Below are positions 1-5,970 of a stretch of DNA of 9,430 bases, one piece after another. Source of the stretch: Methanomassiliicoccales archaeon (GTDB taxonomy: Archaea; Thermoplasmatota; Thermoplasmata; Methanomassiliicoccales; UBA472); NCBI GenBank assembly GCA_013329565.1, contig DUJZ01000021.1, positions 528-9,957 of the forward strand, written 5' to 3'. Made by a program: the position numbers and the translations under genes. The notes beneath the pieces were generated by a model. The model made no database searches, was not told the origin of the DNA, and saw only the letters and a list, made by a program, of their open reading frames with translations. Position 1 is the stretch's first letter. Each line of letters begins with the position of its first letter.

Positions 1-156
1 GCCGAGATCGACGTCATGCCCATGGACATGGCCATCCAGGCCAACCCCGACCTCGCCGATCTGCTGAGGAAGCAGGAGGAGGCCTCGGTCATCGCTGAAC
101 ACCCTGCCGAGGACGATGCTCCCGCAGAGGGAGACAAGGAGGAGGTGACCGAATAA
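1..156 (+). CDS. rps3: Small ribosomal subunit protein uS3, C-terminal end (partial)
   Basis: The window opens inside this gene, so only the last 51 codons before TAA are present. The visible part begins AEIDVMPMDMA and continues into a very acidic tail rich in E, D and A (about residues 25-51 of the fragment). Archaeal uS3 often ends in such a tail after its two KH/S3 domains, which lie upstream and cannot be seen. uS3 sits at the mRNA entry side of the small subunit. The identity rests on position (directly before rpl29 in the archaeal order) and tail character, not on a domain match. The last codons (E-E-V-T-E) also encode the GGAGGTGA ribosome binding site of the next gene. Confidence 0.82.
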   Translation, partial: AEIDVMPMDMAIQANPDLADLLRKQEEASVIAEHPAEDDAPAEGDKEEVTE

Positions 157-357
157 ATGGCTTTACTGAGGACCTCTGAAATACGAGAGATGAGCGTGGA
201 TGAGCGAGCTGTCAAGCTCCGCGGGCTGGAGGACGAGCTCATGCACGAGAAGGGGGCCGCCGCCATGGGTGGCGCTCCCAACAACCCGGGGAAGATCAGG
301 GCTTTAAGGAGCAACATCGCCAGGATCCTAACCGTCCAGAAGGAGGAAGAACAATAA
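157..357 (+). CDS. rpl29: Large ribosomal subunit protein uL29
   Basis: This 66-residue protein has the size and two-helix character of uL29, which sits near the nascent-chain exit of the large subunit and helps form the docking area for SRP and the translocon. The N-terminal stretch LLRTSEIREMS matches the family pattern of an L-R-x-x-E-I-R-x-M-S start. The linker around residues 36-46 (AMGGAPNNPGK) and the second helix with IRALRSNIARILT are typical of archaeal members. The ATG lies right after the uS3 stop codon, 8 bases from a full GGAGGTGA at 141-148. The gene ends in TAA, whose last A is the first base of the next ATG, giving a one-base overlap. Confidence 0.95.
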   Translation: MALLRTSEIREMSVDERAVKLRGLEDELMHEKGAAAMGGAPNNPGKIRALRSNIARILTVQKEEEQ

Positions 358-656
358 TGGCCGACATTTGCTCGGTATGTGGGCTCCCTAAAGAGCTGTG
401 CATGTGCGAGGAGATCGCCAGAGAACAGCAGTCCGTAAGGATCTACACCGACAGCCGGCGCTACGGCAAGATCGTCACCGTGGTCGATGGGATCGATTCC
501 ACCGATATCGACATAGACGACCTGGCGCGCAAGTTGAAGAACAAGTGTGCCGCCGGCGGCACCGCCAAAGAGGGCAAGATCGAGCTCCAGGGCGACCACA
601 AGAAGAAAGTGGCTCAGACCCTGGAAGAGATGGGCTTCAAGACCGAGGTTCGGTAG
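357..656 (+). CDS. Translation initiation factor aIF1 (SUI1 family)
   Basis: This 99-residue protein is archaeal aIF1, the SUI1/eIF1-like factor that binds the small subunit near the P site and enforces accurate start-codon selection. The N-terminus holds four cysteines (C5, C8, C15, C17, arranged CxxC-x6-CxC), a probable small zinc knuckle seen in many archaeal members. The SUI1 fold follows: basic RRYGKIVTVVDGID (residues 34-47), then KNKCAAGGT and KEGKIELQGDH (61-81), the conserved GGT...I.LQG.H signature. The gene overlaps rpl29 by one base, with AGGAGG at 341-346. It is the only gene in the window that ends in TAG; five bases separate that stop from the next ATG. Confidence 0.96.
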   Translation: MADICSVCGLPKELCMCEEIAREQQSVRIYTDSRRYGKIVTVVDGIDSTDIDIDDLARKLKNKCAAGGTAKEGKIELQGDHKKKVAQTLEEMGFKTEVR

Positions 657-661
657 GAGCC

Positions 662-922
662 ATGGACAAGAGGGATTTCATGAGACAAGAACTCATAGGA
701 CTGGACATCGAGGTGGTGGAATCCAGCTGCCCTGGGCACCTGTTGCACGGGAAGGTGGTGGACGAGACCAAGAACATGTTTGCCATATCCTGCCAGGGCA
801 GGGAGCGGTGGATACCCAAGTCCGGCCATGAGTTCGTGTTCACATACCAGGGCGAGAGGATCAGGGTCCTAGGATCCGAGATCCAGCATCGACCAGAGGA
901 TAGGATCAAGAGAATTAGGTGA
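662..922 (+). CDS. rnp1: Ribonuclease P protein component 1 (Rpp29/Pop4 family)
   Basis: This 86-residue protein is the archaeal Rpp29 homologue, which binds the specificity part of RNase P RNA with Rpp21 and supports removal of tRNA 5' leaders. Recognisable family features are ELIGLDIEVVESS (residues 10-22), GKVVDETKNMF (30-40) and the Sm-like barrel strands IPKSGHEFVF (51-60) and ERIRVLGSEI (65-74). It ends in a basic RPEDRIKRIR tail. The reading frame is open further upstream, but that part overlaps aIF1 in another frame and has no family character. The ATG chosen follows GGAG at 656-659 with only two bases between. M7, also an ATG, is a possible alternative start. Confidence 0.93.
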   Translation: MDKRDFMRQELIGLDIEVVESSCPGHLLHGKVVDETKNMFAISCQGRERWIPKSGHEFVFTYQGERIRVLGSEIQHRPEDRIKRIR

Positions 923-926
923 TCTA

Positions 927-1253
927 ATGAGCGAAGTCAGAGACATTGGCATTGATGTCAAGGCCCCCTCGGCCACCTGCGAGGACAAGCACTGTCCATT
1001 CCACGGGCAGCTCCCAGTTCGGGGGCAGATCATTGACGGCGTAGTCGTCTCCGTTAAGATGAACGGCAGCGCCGTGGTCGAGAGGAACTACTTGAAGTAT
1101 GACAAGAAGTACGAACGATTCGAAAAGAGGACGAGGCGCTACACCGTCCACAACCCCCCCTGCCTGGAGATAGCGGCCGGGGACCGGGTGCGCATCATGG
1201 AATGCCGCCCCCTGAGCAAGACGGTGTCCTTCGTCGTCGTGGAGAAGAGGTGA
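927..1253 (+). CDS. rps17: Small ribosomal subunit protein uS17
   Basis: This 108-residue protein is uS17, a primary 16S rRNA binder with an OB fold. It has the archaeal N-terminal extension with C18 and C23 ([10 protein letters not shown]), followed by [28 protein letters not shown] split over the first strands. The later segments [17 protein letters not shown] (about residues 62-78) and [15 protein letters not shown] (85-99) are highly typical of the family, including the R-P-L-S-K-T motif. The length is usual for archaea. The start ATG follows AGGTGAT, inside which the rnp1 stop codon TGA is embedded. A run of seven C near position 1155 does not disturb the frame. Confidence 0.97.
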   Translation: MSEVRDIGIDVKAPSATCEDKHCPFHGQLPVRGQIIDGVVVSVKMNGSAVVERNYLKYDKKYERFEKRTRRYTVHNPPCLEIAAGDRVRIMECRPLSKTVSFVVVEKR

Positions 1254-1257
1254 GGAC

Positions 1258-1656
1258 ATGAAGGGATTGGCAGGGAACCAGACCAGGGGCATCATAACCG
1301 GATCGCACCTGGACGTGGTGGACAACACCGGAGCCAAGGTCATCAGCGTCATCGCCGTCCCCAACTACCACGGCGTGCACGGGCGCTGCCCGGCAGCCGC
1401 GGTGGGCGACATAGTCGTCGCCTCCGTCAAGAAGGGTACTCCGGAGATGAGGAGACAGATAGTCTACGCCATCATCGTTCGCCAGAGGAGGCCGTTCCGC
1501 CGTGCGGACGGCACCATGGTGCACTTCGAGGACAACGCCGCGGTCATAACCACGGAAGAGGGCGAGACCAAGGGAAGCGACATAAAGGGACCGGTGGCCA
1601 GGGAGGCCGCCGAGCGCTGGCCGCGCGTAGCCGCCACCGCTTCGACCATAGTGTGA
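1258..1656 (+). CDS. rpl14: Large ribosomal subunit protein uL14
   Basis: This 132-residue protein is uL14, which lies at the subunit interface of the large subunit near the factor-binding region. The family signature is clear: VVDNTGAKV (residues 20-28), then [18 protein letters not shown] (50-67) and the strongly conserved R-x-D-G-T-x-V-x-F-x-D-N-A-A-V-I segment (residues 82-97). The C-terminus carries [17 protein letters not shown], the archaeal version of the usual G-P-V-A-R-E ending. The start follows GAGGTGA at 1247-1253, which contains the TGA stop of rps17, so termination and re-initiation are closely linked. Confidence 0.98.
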   Translation: MKGLAGNQTRGIITGSHLDVVDNTGAKVISVIAVPNYHGVHGRCPAAAVGDIVVASVKKGTPEMRRQIVYAIIVRQRRPFRRADGTMVHFEDNAAVITTEEGETKGSDIKGPVAREAAERWPRVAATASTIV

Positions 1657-1660
1657 GGTG
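1655..1660 (+). promoter_or_regulatory. Shine-Dalgarno site deciding ATG 1667 for rpl24
   Basis: GAGGTG shares its GA with the rpl14 stop codon TGA and lies six bases before ATG 1667. The in-frame GTG within it would have no binding site of its own. Confidence 0.8.
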
Positions 1661-1666
1661 CAGGAA

Positions 1667-2038
1667 ATGACGAGCAAGTACGCAAGCAAGCAGAGGAAGG
1701 CGCTGTACAACGCCCCCAACCACGTGCGCAACAAGAGCGTCGGCTCCCACCTCAGCGAAGAGCTGAAGAAGAAGCTGGGCCGCCGTACCGTACGCGTGGT
1801 CAAGGGAGACACCGTCATGGTGGTCCGCGGGGACGAGGACATCCTCGGCCTGGAGGGCAAGGTAACCAGCGTTGACACCCATAACGGCAAGCTGATCGTT
1901 GAGGGCGTCACCATAGCCAAGGCCGACGGCACCATGACCGAGAGGCCGGTCCACGCGTCCAACGTGGAAGTCACCAAGCTGGACATGAAGGACAACTATC
2001 GCAAGCAGAAGCTGCAATACGAGGAGGGTTCCCAGTGA
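1667..2038 (+). CDS. rpl24: Large ribosomal subunit protein uL24
   Basis: This 123-residue protein is uL24, an assembly-initiating large-subunit protein near the polypeptide exit. It has the archaeal N-terminus MTSKYASKQRKALYNAP, then the region LSEELKKKLGRRTVRVVKGD leading into the KOW motif (about residues 44-70: VVKGDTVMVVRG...GLEGKV). The sequence then continues through ERPVHASNVEVTKL (92-105) to a basic end. A GTG at 1658 is in frame, but it is part of the GAGGTG ribosome binding site (1655-1660), which sits six bases before ATG 1667. That supports the shorter start. The 3' end overlaps rps4e by four bases. Confidence 0.96.
   Translation: MTSKYASKQRKALYNAPNHVRNKSVGSHLSEELKKKLGRRTVRVVKGDTVMVVRGDEDILGLEGKVTSVDTHNGKLIVEGVTIAKADGTMTERPVHASNVEVTKLDMKDNYRKQKLQYEEGSQ
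2023..2028 (+). promoter_or_regulatory. Shine-Dalgarno site supporting the GTG start of rps4e
   Basis: GGAGGG lies six bases before GTG 2035. It sits within the last codons of rpl24 and supports a GTG start overlapping the rpl24 stop. Confidence 0.75.
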
Positions 2039-2745
2039 CCCAAGATCTGAAGAGACTTAATGCACCGAAGAGCTGGCCGGTGCCCAGGAAGAGCAACGTA
2101 TGGGTGACCAGCCCCAACCCCGGCCCGCACTCGCTGGACGGATGCATGCCTTTGAGCGTGGTCCTGAGGGACATGCTGAAGGTAGTGAACACCGCCGCCG
2201 AGGCCAAGAAGGTCCTTTCCGCGAAGAATGTGCTGGTGGACGGCAAGGTCATCACCGAGGAGAAGTTCCCGATAGGCCTGATGGACGTCATCAGCATACC
2301 CGCCAACGGCAAGCACTACCGCATGCTGATGGACGAACGCGGCAAGTTCATGCTCGTGGAGATAACCGAGGACCGCGCCAAGTGGAAGCTGTGCCGCATC
2401 GAGAACAAGACCTATGTGTCCGGCGGCCGCCTGCAGCTGAACCTGCACGACGGGCGCAACATACTGGTCGGGTCGGACAGCTACAAGACCGGCGACGTTC
2501 TGAAGGTCGAGGTGCCGAGCCAGAACATACTGGACGCGTACAAGCTGGTCCAGGGCAACGTGGCCATGATCGTCAGCGGCTCCAACGCTGGACAGATAAA
2601 CGTGGTGGAAGAGCAGGTCGAGGAGCGCTCCACCGCCCCGAACCTGGTCCGATTCAAGAACGGCAAGCTGACCGTCAAGGACAACGTGTTCGTCATCGGC
2701 AACAAGACCCCTGAGGTCGCCCTGCCCGAGGTGAGAGCGGTATGA
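2035..2745 (+). CDS. rps4e: Small ribosomal subunit protein eS4
   Basis: This 236-residue protein is eS4, found in archaea and eukaryotes but not bacteria. The N-terminus reads HLKRL-like (DLKRLNAPKSWPVPRK, residues 4-19), then an S4-type RNA-binding segment (about 41-95, with AKNVLVDGKVITE) and the central eS4 domain (about 96-165). A KOW-like stretch lies near residues 172-200 (VQGNVAMIVSGSNAGQ). The conserved C-terminal element KDNVFVIG is at 215-222. The start is GTG, overlapping the rpl24 stop in the GTGA configuration, with GGAGGG six bases upstream. An ATG further in would remove the conserved LKRLxAPKSW element, so GTG is preferred. Confidence 0.96.
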   Translation: MTQDLKRLNAPKSWPVPRKSNVWVTSPNPGPHSLDGCMPLSVVLRDMLKVVNTAAEAKKVLSAKNVLVDGKVITEEKFPIGLMDVISIPANGKHYRMLMDERGKFMLVEITEDRAKWKLCRIENKTYVSGGRLQLNLHDGRNILVGSDSYKTGDVLKVEVPSQNILDAYKLVQGNVAMIVSGSNAGQINVVEEQVEERSTAPNLVRFKNGKLTVKDNVFVIGNKTPEVALPEVRAV

Positions 2746-3257
2746 GCGACAACGTCATGCGCCTGCCGCGCATCGAGAAGGTCGTCGTCAACATGGGCGT
2801 TGGCGAATCCGGCGACCGCCTGGTCAAAGCGCAGAAGGTCATCGAGATGGTCACCGGGCAGAAGTCCAAGCAGACCATATCCAAGGTGACCAACCGCGAC
2901 TTCGGCATCCGCGAGGGACAGCCCATCGGATGCCTCGTGACCCTTAGGGGAGAGAAGGCCGAGGATTTCCTGAAGAGGGCGTTCACCATCCGTGAGAACC
3001 GCATCGCTTCATACTCCTTCGACCGGGAAGGCAACCTGTCCTTCGGAGTGCCGGACTACACCGACTTCTCCGGGATGAAGTACGACCCCGAGATCGGCAT
3101 ATTCGGAATGGACATCAGCGTGTCCATACAGAGGCCTGGGAAGCGTGTGGCCAGGCGCCGCGTGATGCGCCGCTCCATACCCCACACCCACCGCATGACC
3201 AGGCCTGAGGCCATGGAGTTCATCAAACAGAAGTTCAACGTCGAGGTGATCGATTGA
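2742..3257 (+). CDS. rpl5: Large ribosomal subunit protein uL5
   Basis: This 171-residue protein is uL5, which binds 5S rRNA together with uL18 and contacts the P-site tRNA elbow and the small-subunit head. Visible family elements are [16 protein letters not shown] (residues 10-25), the [20 protein letters not shown] segment (44-63) and [13 protein letters not shown] (139-151) near the C-terminus. The length is normal for archaea. The ATG overlaps the rps4e stop (ATGA), seven bases after GAGGTGA at 2728-2734. The final codons for E-V-I-D carry the ribosome binding site of rps14, with which the gene overlaps by four bases. Confidence 0.97.
   Translation: MSDNVMRLPRIEKVVVNMGVGESGDRLVKAQKVIEMVTGQKSKQTISKVTNRDFGIREGQPIGCLVTLRGEKAEDFLKRAFTIRENRIASYSFDREGNLSFGVPDYTDFSGMKYDPEIGIFGMDISVSIQRPGKRVARRRVMRRSIPHTHRMTRPEAMEFIKQKFNVEVID
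3243..3251 (+). promoter_or_regulatory. Shine-Dalgarno site deciding the TTG start of rps14
   Basis: GAGGTGATC is a nearly full complement of the archaeal 16S 3' end. It lies inside the last codons of rpl5, two bases before TTG 3254, and fixes that non-ATG start. Confidence 0.85.
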
Positions 3258-3400
3258 AGCCCAAGAAGAAGTTCGGAAGAAGCGTGGGCTGCACCAGGTG
3301 TGGCCGCAGACGGGGCATTGTCCGCCGGTATGGCATGCACCTCTGCCGGCAATGCTTCAGGGAGATCGCGCCGCAGATAGGGTTCAAGAAGTACTCGTGA
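3254..3400 (+). CDS. rps14: Small ribosomal subunit protein uS14, zinc-binding type
   Basis: This short gene encodes 48 residues and begins with TTG, so it is easily missed by length or ATG filters. The product is the zinc-binding form of uS14, located in the head of the small subunit. Two CxxC pairs (C13, C16 and C31, C34) are separated by 14 residues, the usual zinc ribbon spacing. The [10 protein letters not shown] element and the GFKKYS ending are diagnostic of archaeal uS14. The start follows an excellent binding site, GAGGTGATC at 3243-3251. The TTG overlaps the rpl5 stop by four bases (TTGA). No ATG lies between the SD and the conserved FGR segment, so TTG is the only plausible start. 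Confidence 0.95.
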   Translation: MKPKKKFGRSVGCTRCGRRRGIVRRYGMHLCRQCFREIAPQIGFKKYS

Positions 3401-3405
3401 GGTGA
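3399..3405 (+). promoter_or_regulatory. Shine-Dalgarno site deciding ATG 3411 for rps8
   Basis: GAGGTGA begins within the rps14 stop and is followed by a short A run and ATG 3411. The in-frame GTG 3402 is part of this site and is therefore unlikely to be the start. Confidence 0.82.
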
Positions 3406-3410
3406 AAAAA

Positions 3411-3800
3411 ATGCAGAGCGATCCATTGAATGATGCGATGTCCACCATCAAGAACGCCGCGGCCGTGGGCAAGAGCGAGTGCATGATAAGGCCCTCCTCG
3501 AAGCTTATCGGCCGGGTCCTCAAGGTGATGCAGGACAACGGCTATATCAACCAGTTCGAGTTCATAGAGGACGGAAAGGCCGGAGTGTTCAAGGTCATGC
3601 TGGAAGGCAGGATCAACAACTGCGGCGTGATCAAGCCGCGCTACTCGGTGAAGAAGGTCAACATGGAGCAGTTCGAGGCCCGGTACCTGCCGGCCCAGGA
3701 CTTCGGAGTGTTGATACTGACCACCACCGACGGCGTGATAACCCACATGGAAGCCAAGGAGAAGGGCGTGGGCGGGAAGCTGCTCGCGTTCGTGTACTGA
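3411..3800 (+). CDS. rps8: Small ribosomal subunit protein uS8
   Basis: This 129-residue protein is uS8, a primary binder of the central domain of 16S rRNA. It carries [13 protein letters not shown] (residues 4-16), [20 protein letters not shown] (27-46), [16 protein letters not shown] (69-84) and the archaeal C-terminal pattern [15 protein letters not shown], ending [20 protein letters not shown] at 3402 is in frame, but it is the core of the binding site GAGGTGA (3399-3405), which sits five bases before ATG 3411. The ATG gives a product of normal archaeal length. The upstream stop TGA of rps14 contributes the first bases of that site. Confidence 0.97.
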   Translation: MQSDPLNDAMSTIKNAAAVGKSECMIRPSSKLIGRVLKVMQDNGYINQFEFIEDGKAGVFKVMLEGRINNCGVIKPRYSVKKVNMEQFEARYLPAQDFGVLILTTTDGVITHMEAKEKGVGGKLLAFVY

Positions 3801-3809
3801 GGGATTTAA

Positions 3810-4358
3810 ATGACTGTAACCGGACATTTGGACGACCAGGTGCACGTGCCCAGTGAAGTGAAGGTCACCATGAAGGGGGCCGAGGTCACCGTAAAGGGAC
3901 CGAAGGGCACGGTAACCAGAGACTTCAGCCACCCCAAGGTGATCGTCACCTTCAAGGAGGACCACTTCCACGTGGAGTGCGAGTACCCCCGCAACAAGGA
4001 GAAGGCCCTGGTCGGGACGTACGCGTCCCACCTGAGGAACATGGTCGAGGGTGCTAACCACGGGTTCGAGTACGCCATGAAGATGGTCTACTCCCACTTC
4101 CCCATGAAGATCGCGGTGAAGGGCGACAGGTTCGTCATCGAGAACTTCCTGGGAGAGAAGGCCCCGCGCTCCGCGCCCATATTGGCTGGAGCGAAGGTCA
4201 GCATTAAGGGCGCCGAGGTCTTCGTCACCGGCTCCGACCTGGAGAAGGTCTCGCAGACCGCCGCCAACATCGAACGCGCCACCAAGATCAGGGGATTCGA
4301 TCCCAGGGTCTTCCAGGATGGTATATACATCGTAGAGAAGGCAAGGAGGCCCAAGTAA
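3810..4358 (+). CDS. rpl6: Large ribosomal subunit protein uL6
   Basis: This 182-residue protein is uL6, two similar alpha-beta domains that bind near the sarcin-ricin loop at the factor-binding site. The first domain contains VKGPKGTVTRDF (residues 28-39) and the helix ALVGTYASHLRNMVEGANHGFEY (66-88, listed here by position with key residues T70, H74, N77, G81). The second starts near residue 90 and carries VENFLGEK-type ENFLGEKAPR (111-120), then the duplicated helix TAANIERATKI (150-160). It ends FQDGIYIVEK, the archaeal signature. The start follows TGAGGGAT, where the rps8 stop supplies TGA. The TAA stop overlaps the next ATG by one base. Confidence 0.97.
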   Translation: MTVTGHLDDQVHVPSEVKVTMKGAEVTVKGPKGTVTRDFSHPKVIVTFKEDHFHVECEYPRNKEKALVGTYASHLRNMVEGANHGFEYAMKMVYSHFPMKIAVKGDRFVIENFLGEKAPRSAPILAGAKVSIKGAEVFVTGSDLEKVSQTAANIERATKIRGFDPRVFQDGIYIVEKARRPK

Positions 4359-5008
4359 TGTCGGCCAAGAAGGAGATCAACAGGATACAGGACCTCCCCT
4401 ACTACCGGGAGGAATACACCGCTCAGCTGGCCGATTTGGGCATAAAGGAACTGGAAGAGCTCCTGGAGGCCCTGAGGGACGCTGACCGCAAGAAGGTCAT
4501 CGTGGACGAGCTGGACGGGGTCGGCAACAAGATCGCCGACCACTGGCTCGAGATGCTTTCCGAGACGGAAGCCGAGACGGAGATCGTCGAGGACGAGGAG
4601 AAGGCCGTACCGAAGGTGAAGCCGGTCCTGGACGATGATATCAAGGCCGCCCTGGAGATCAGGAGCGCCAAGAACGACGCCCGCCCCGCATTCAAGAGGC
4701 AGGAGTGGTTCCGATACCAGAGGCTCGGGGAGAAGTGGAGGAAGCCCAGGGGCATTCACTCCAAGATGAGGAGGCACCTTTCCTACCGCCCGCCGGTCGT
4801 CTCGATCGGCTTCCGCGGCCCGAAGATGGTGCGCGACTATCACCCCTCCGGATTCCGGGAGGTCATGGTGTACAACCCTGGCCAAGTGGAGGCCGTGGAC
4901 CCCAAGGTGCAGGCGATACGCATAGGCGGCACCGTGGGCGGGAAGAAGAGAATGGCAATCATCGAGAAGGCGGATGATCTAAGCATCCGCGTATTGAACA
5001 GGACGTGA
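4358..5008 (+). CDS. rpl32e: Large ribosomal subunit protein eL32 with N-terminal extension
   Basis: This 216-residue protein is eL32, an archaeal/eukaryotic large-subunit protein. The conserved core starts near residue 105 with F-K-R-Q-E-W-F-R-Y (112-120), then KWRKPRGIHSKMRR (126-139) and P-S-G-F-R-E-V-M-V-Y-N-P (163-174), ending with IRVLNRT. The first 100 residues form an extra region: an alpha-helical part with DLGIKELEELLEALR (26-40) and ELDGVGNKIADHW (51-63), which looks like a degenerate helix-hairpin-helix, followed by an acidic linker (66-82). Some other euryarchaea also have an extended eL32 with a helix-hairpin-helix-like segment. AAGGAGG at 4343-4349 precedes the ATG, which overlaps the rpl6 stop by one base. 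Confidence 0.95.
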   Translation: MSAKKEINRIQDLPYYREEYTAQLADLGIKELEELLEALRDADRKKVIVDELDGVGNKIADHWLEMLSETEAETEIVEDEEKAVPKVKPVLDDDIKAALEIRSAKNDARPAFKRQEWFRYQRLGEKWRKPRGIHSKMRRHLSYRPPVVSIGFRGPKMVRDYHPSGFREVMVYNPGQVEAVDPKVQAIRIGGTVGGKKRMAIIEKADDLSIRVLNRT

Positions 5009-5013
5009 AACAG

Positions 5014-5469
5014 ATGGATCTCAAGAACCAGAAGCGCATGGCGGCCGAAGTCTTGAAATGCGGTGAGAACCGGGTCTGGATAGACCCCAACCGCATAGAG
5101 GATGTCGCAGACGCCATAACCCGGGCGGACATAAGGACAGCTATCCAGTCCGGGTCCATCCGCGCCTTGCCCAGGCAGGGCATCTCCCGAGGTCGGGCCC
5201 GCCACCGGCTGGCCCAGAAGGCCAAGGGACGCAGGCGTGGACAGGGCAGCAGGAAAGGTACCTCCAACGCCAGAAGGCCGAAGAAGGAGGCCTGGATCCA
5301 GACGATCAGGCCCCTGCGCGCCACGCTGCGACAGCTGCGGGACGAGGGGACGATCAGCCGGACCGTATACCGCGAATTCTACATGAAGGCCAAGGGCGGC
5401 ATGTTCAGGAGCAGGAACAACCTGCTCATGCACCTGAAGACCGAAGGCTACCTCAAGGAGGATAACTGA
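5014..5469 (+). CDS. rpl19e: Large ribosomal subunit protein eL19
   Basis: This 151-residue protein is eL19, a long helical protein that reaches from the large to the small subunit as an intersubunit bridge. The N-terminus MDLKNQKRMAAEVLKCGENRVWIDP has the hallmark G-x-N-R-V-W-I-D-P element (residues 17-25). A basic patch follows (RGRARHRLAQKAKGRRRGQGSRKGT split over 59-83) and then the helical part with WIQTIRPLRATLRQLRDEG (94-112). An in-frame GTG at 5005 overlaps the rpl32e stop, but the family begins at M-D-L. GGACGTGA (5001-5008), one mismatch from the ideal site, lies five bases before ATG 5014, so the ATG is chosen. The weak site suggests dependence on upstream translation. Confidence 0.95.
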   Translation: MDLKNQKRMAAEVLKCGENRVWIDPNRIEDVADAITRADIRTAIQSGSIRALPRQGISRGRARHRLAQKAKGRRRGQGSRKGTSNARRPKKEAWIQTIRPLRATLRQLRDEGTISRTVYREFYMKAKGGMFRSRNNLLMHLKTEGYLKEDN

Positions 5470-5969
5470 TGGCGCAAGGACCGAGATACAAAGTGGCCTT
5501 CCGCCGTCGGCGCGAGGGACGCACTGACTATAGACAGAGGCAGAGGCTGCTTAGGGCCAGGGTCCCGCGTGCCGTCGTACGCGTTTCCCTGCGCCACGTC
5601 AACGTACAGATCGTGGACTTCGACCCCCAGGGGGACCAGGTCCTGGTCACCGCCCACTCCCGCGAACTGCTGGAGATGGGATGGAACAAGGCCACCGGGA
5701 ACGTTCCCGCCGCGTACCTCACCGGGTACCTGGCCGGGAAGAAGGCCGTGGCCAAGGGAGTCAGCGAGGCCGTGCTCGACATTGGCCTCAGGGTGCCCGC
5801 CAAGGGCGCCACGGTGTTCGCCGCCCTGAAGGGACTGGTCGACGCCGGAATGAACATACCCCACGGCAAGGACGTGCTGCCGAGCAAGGAACGCCTGGCC
5901 GGGAAGCACGTCGGCGACGACGTGGAAAAGATGATCAAGGACATCAAGACCCGCATGGAGGCGAACTGA
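5469..5969 (+). CDS. rpl18: Large ribosomal subunit protein uL18
   Basis: This 166-residue protein is uL18, which binds 5S rRNA with uL5 in the central protuberance. The N-terminal GPRYKVAFRRRREGRTDYRQR (residues 4-24, key residues Y7, R12-R15, T19, D20, Y21) is the archaeal/eukaryotic pattern. It is followed by RVSLRHVNVQIVDF (38-51), TGYLAGKKAV (85-94) and the R-V-x-x-K-G-x-x-V-F-A-A-L-K-G segment (108-122) with DAGMNIPHG after it. The length is close to other euryarchaeal forms. AAGGAGG at 5455-5461 lies seven bases before the ATG, which shares one base with the rpl19e stop (TGATG). Confidence 0.97.
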   Translation: MAQGPRYKVAFRRRREGRTDYRQRQRLLRARVPRAVVRVSLRHVNVQIVDFDPQGDQVLVTAHSRELLEMGWNKATGNVPAAYLTGYLAGKKAVAKGVSEAVLDIGLRVPAKGATVFAALKGLVDAGMNIPHGKDVLPSKERLAGKHVGDDVEKMIKDIKTRMEAN

Positions 5970-5970
5970 G

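Noticed and set aside
398..661. Upstream in-frame extension of rnp1 through aIF1
   Set aside because: This segment is Arg/Gln-rich out-of-frame translation of aIF1. The Rpp29 homology starts only after ATG 662.
1152..1159. C homopolymer runs in rps17 and in rpl30 (near 7013) as possible frameshift sites
   Set aside because: Both genes read through with full family similarity on either side, so neither sequencing errors nor programmed shifts are needed.
1195..1995. Long minus-strand open frame (266 codons) opposite rpl14 and rpl24
   Set aside because: It lies antisense to two clear ribosomal protein genes, has low-complexity Ser/Thr/Val-rich content and matches no family I know. Long antisense frames are expected in GC-rich coding DNA.
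2100..2714. Second plus-strand frame (204 codons) inside rps4e
   Set aside because: It is an Arg/Gln/Gly-rich shift of the eS4 gene with no independent motif.
3800..3812. AT-rich GGATTTAAATG before rpl6 as an internal TATA-like promoter
   Set aside because: The gap is only nine bases. A TATA box touching the start codon could not direct transcription of the gene, and no BRE-like element stands out at the right distance.
3384..4097. Minus-strand open frame (237 codons) opposite rps8 and rpl6
   Set aside because: The His/Leu/Val/Asp-rich composition is typical of the reverse of GC-rich codons, and it spans a gene boundary on the real coding strand.
4088..4885. Minus-strand open frame (265 codons) opposite rpl6 and rpl32e
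   Set aside because: It is a shadow of conserved genes, with no domain and no convincing ribosome binding context.
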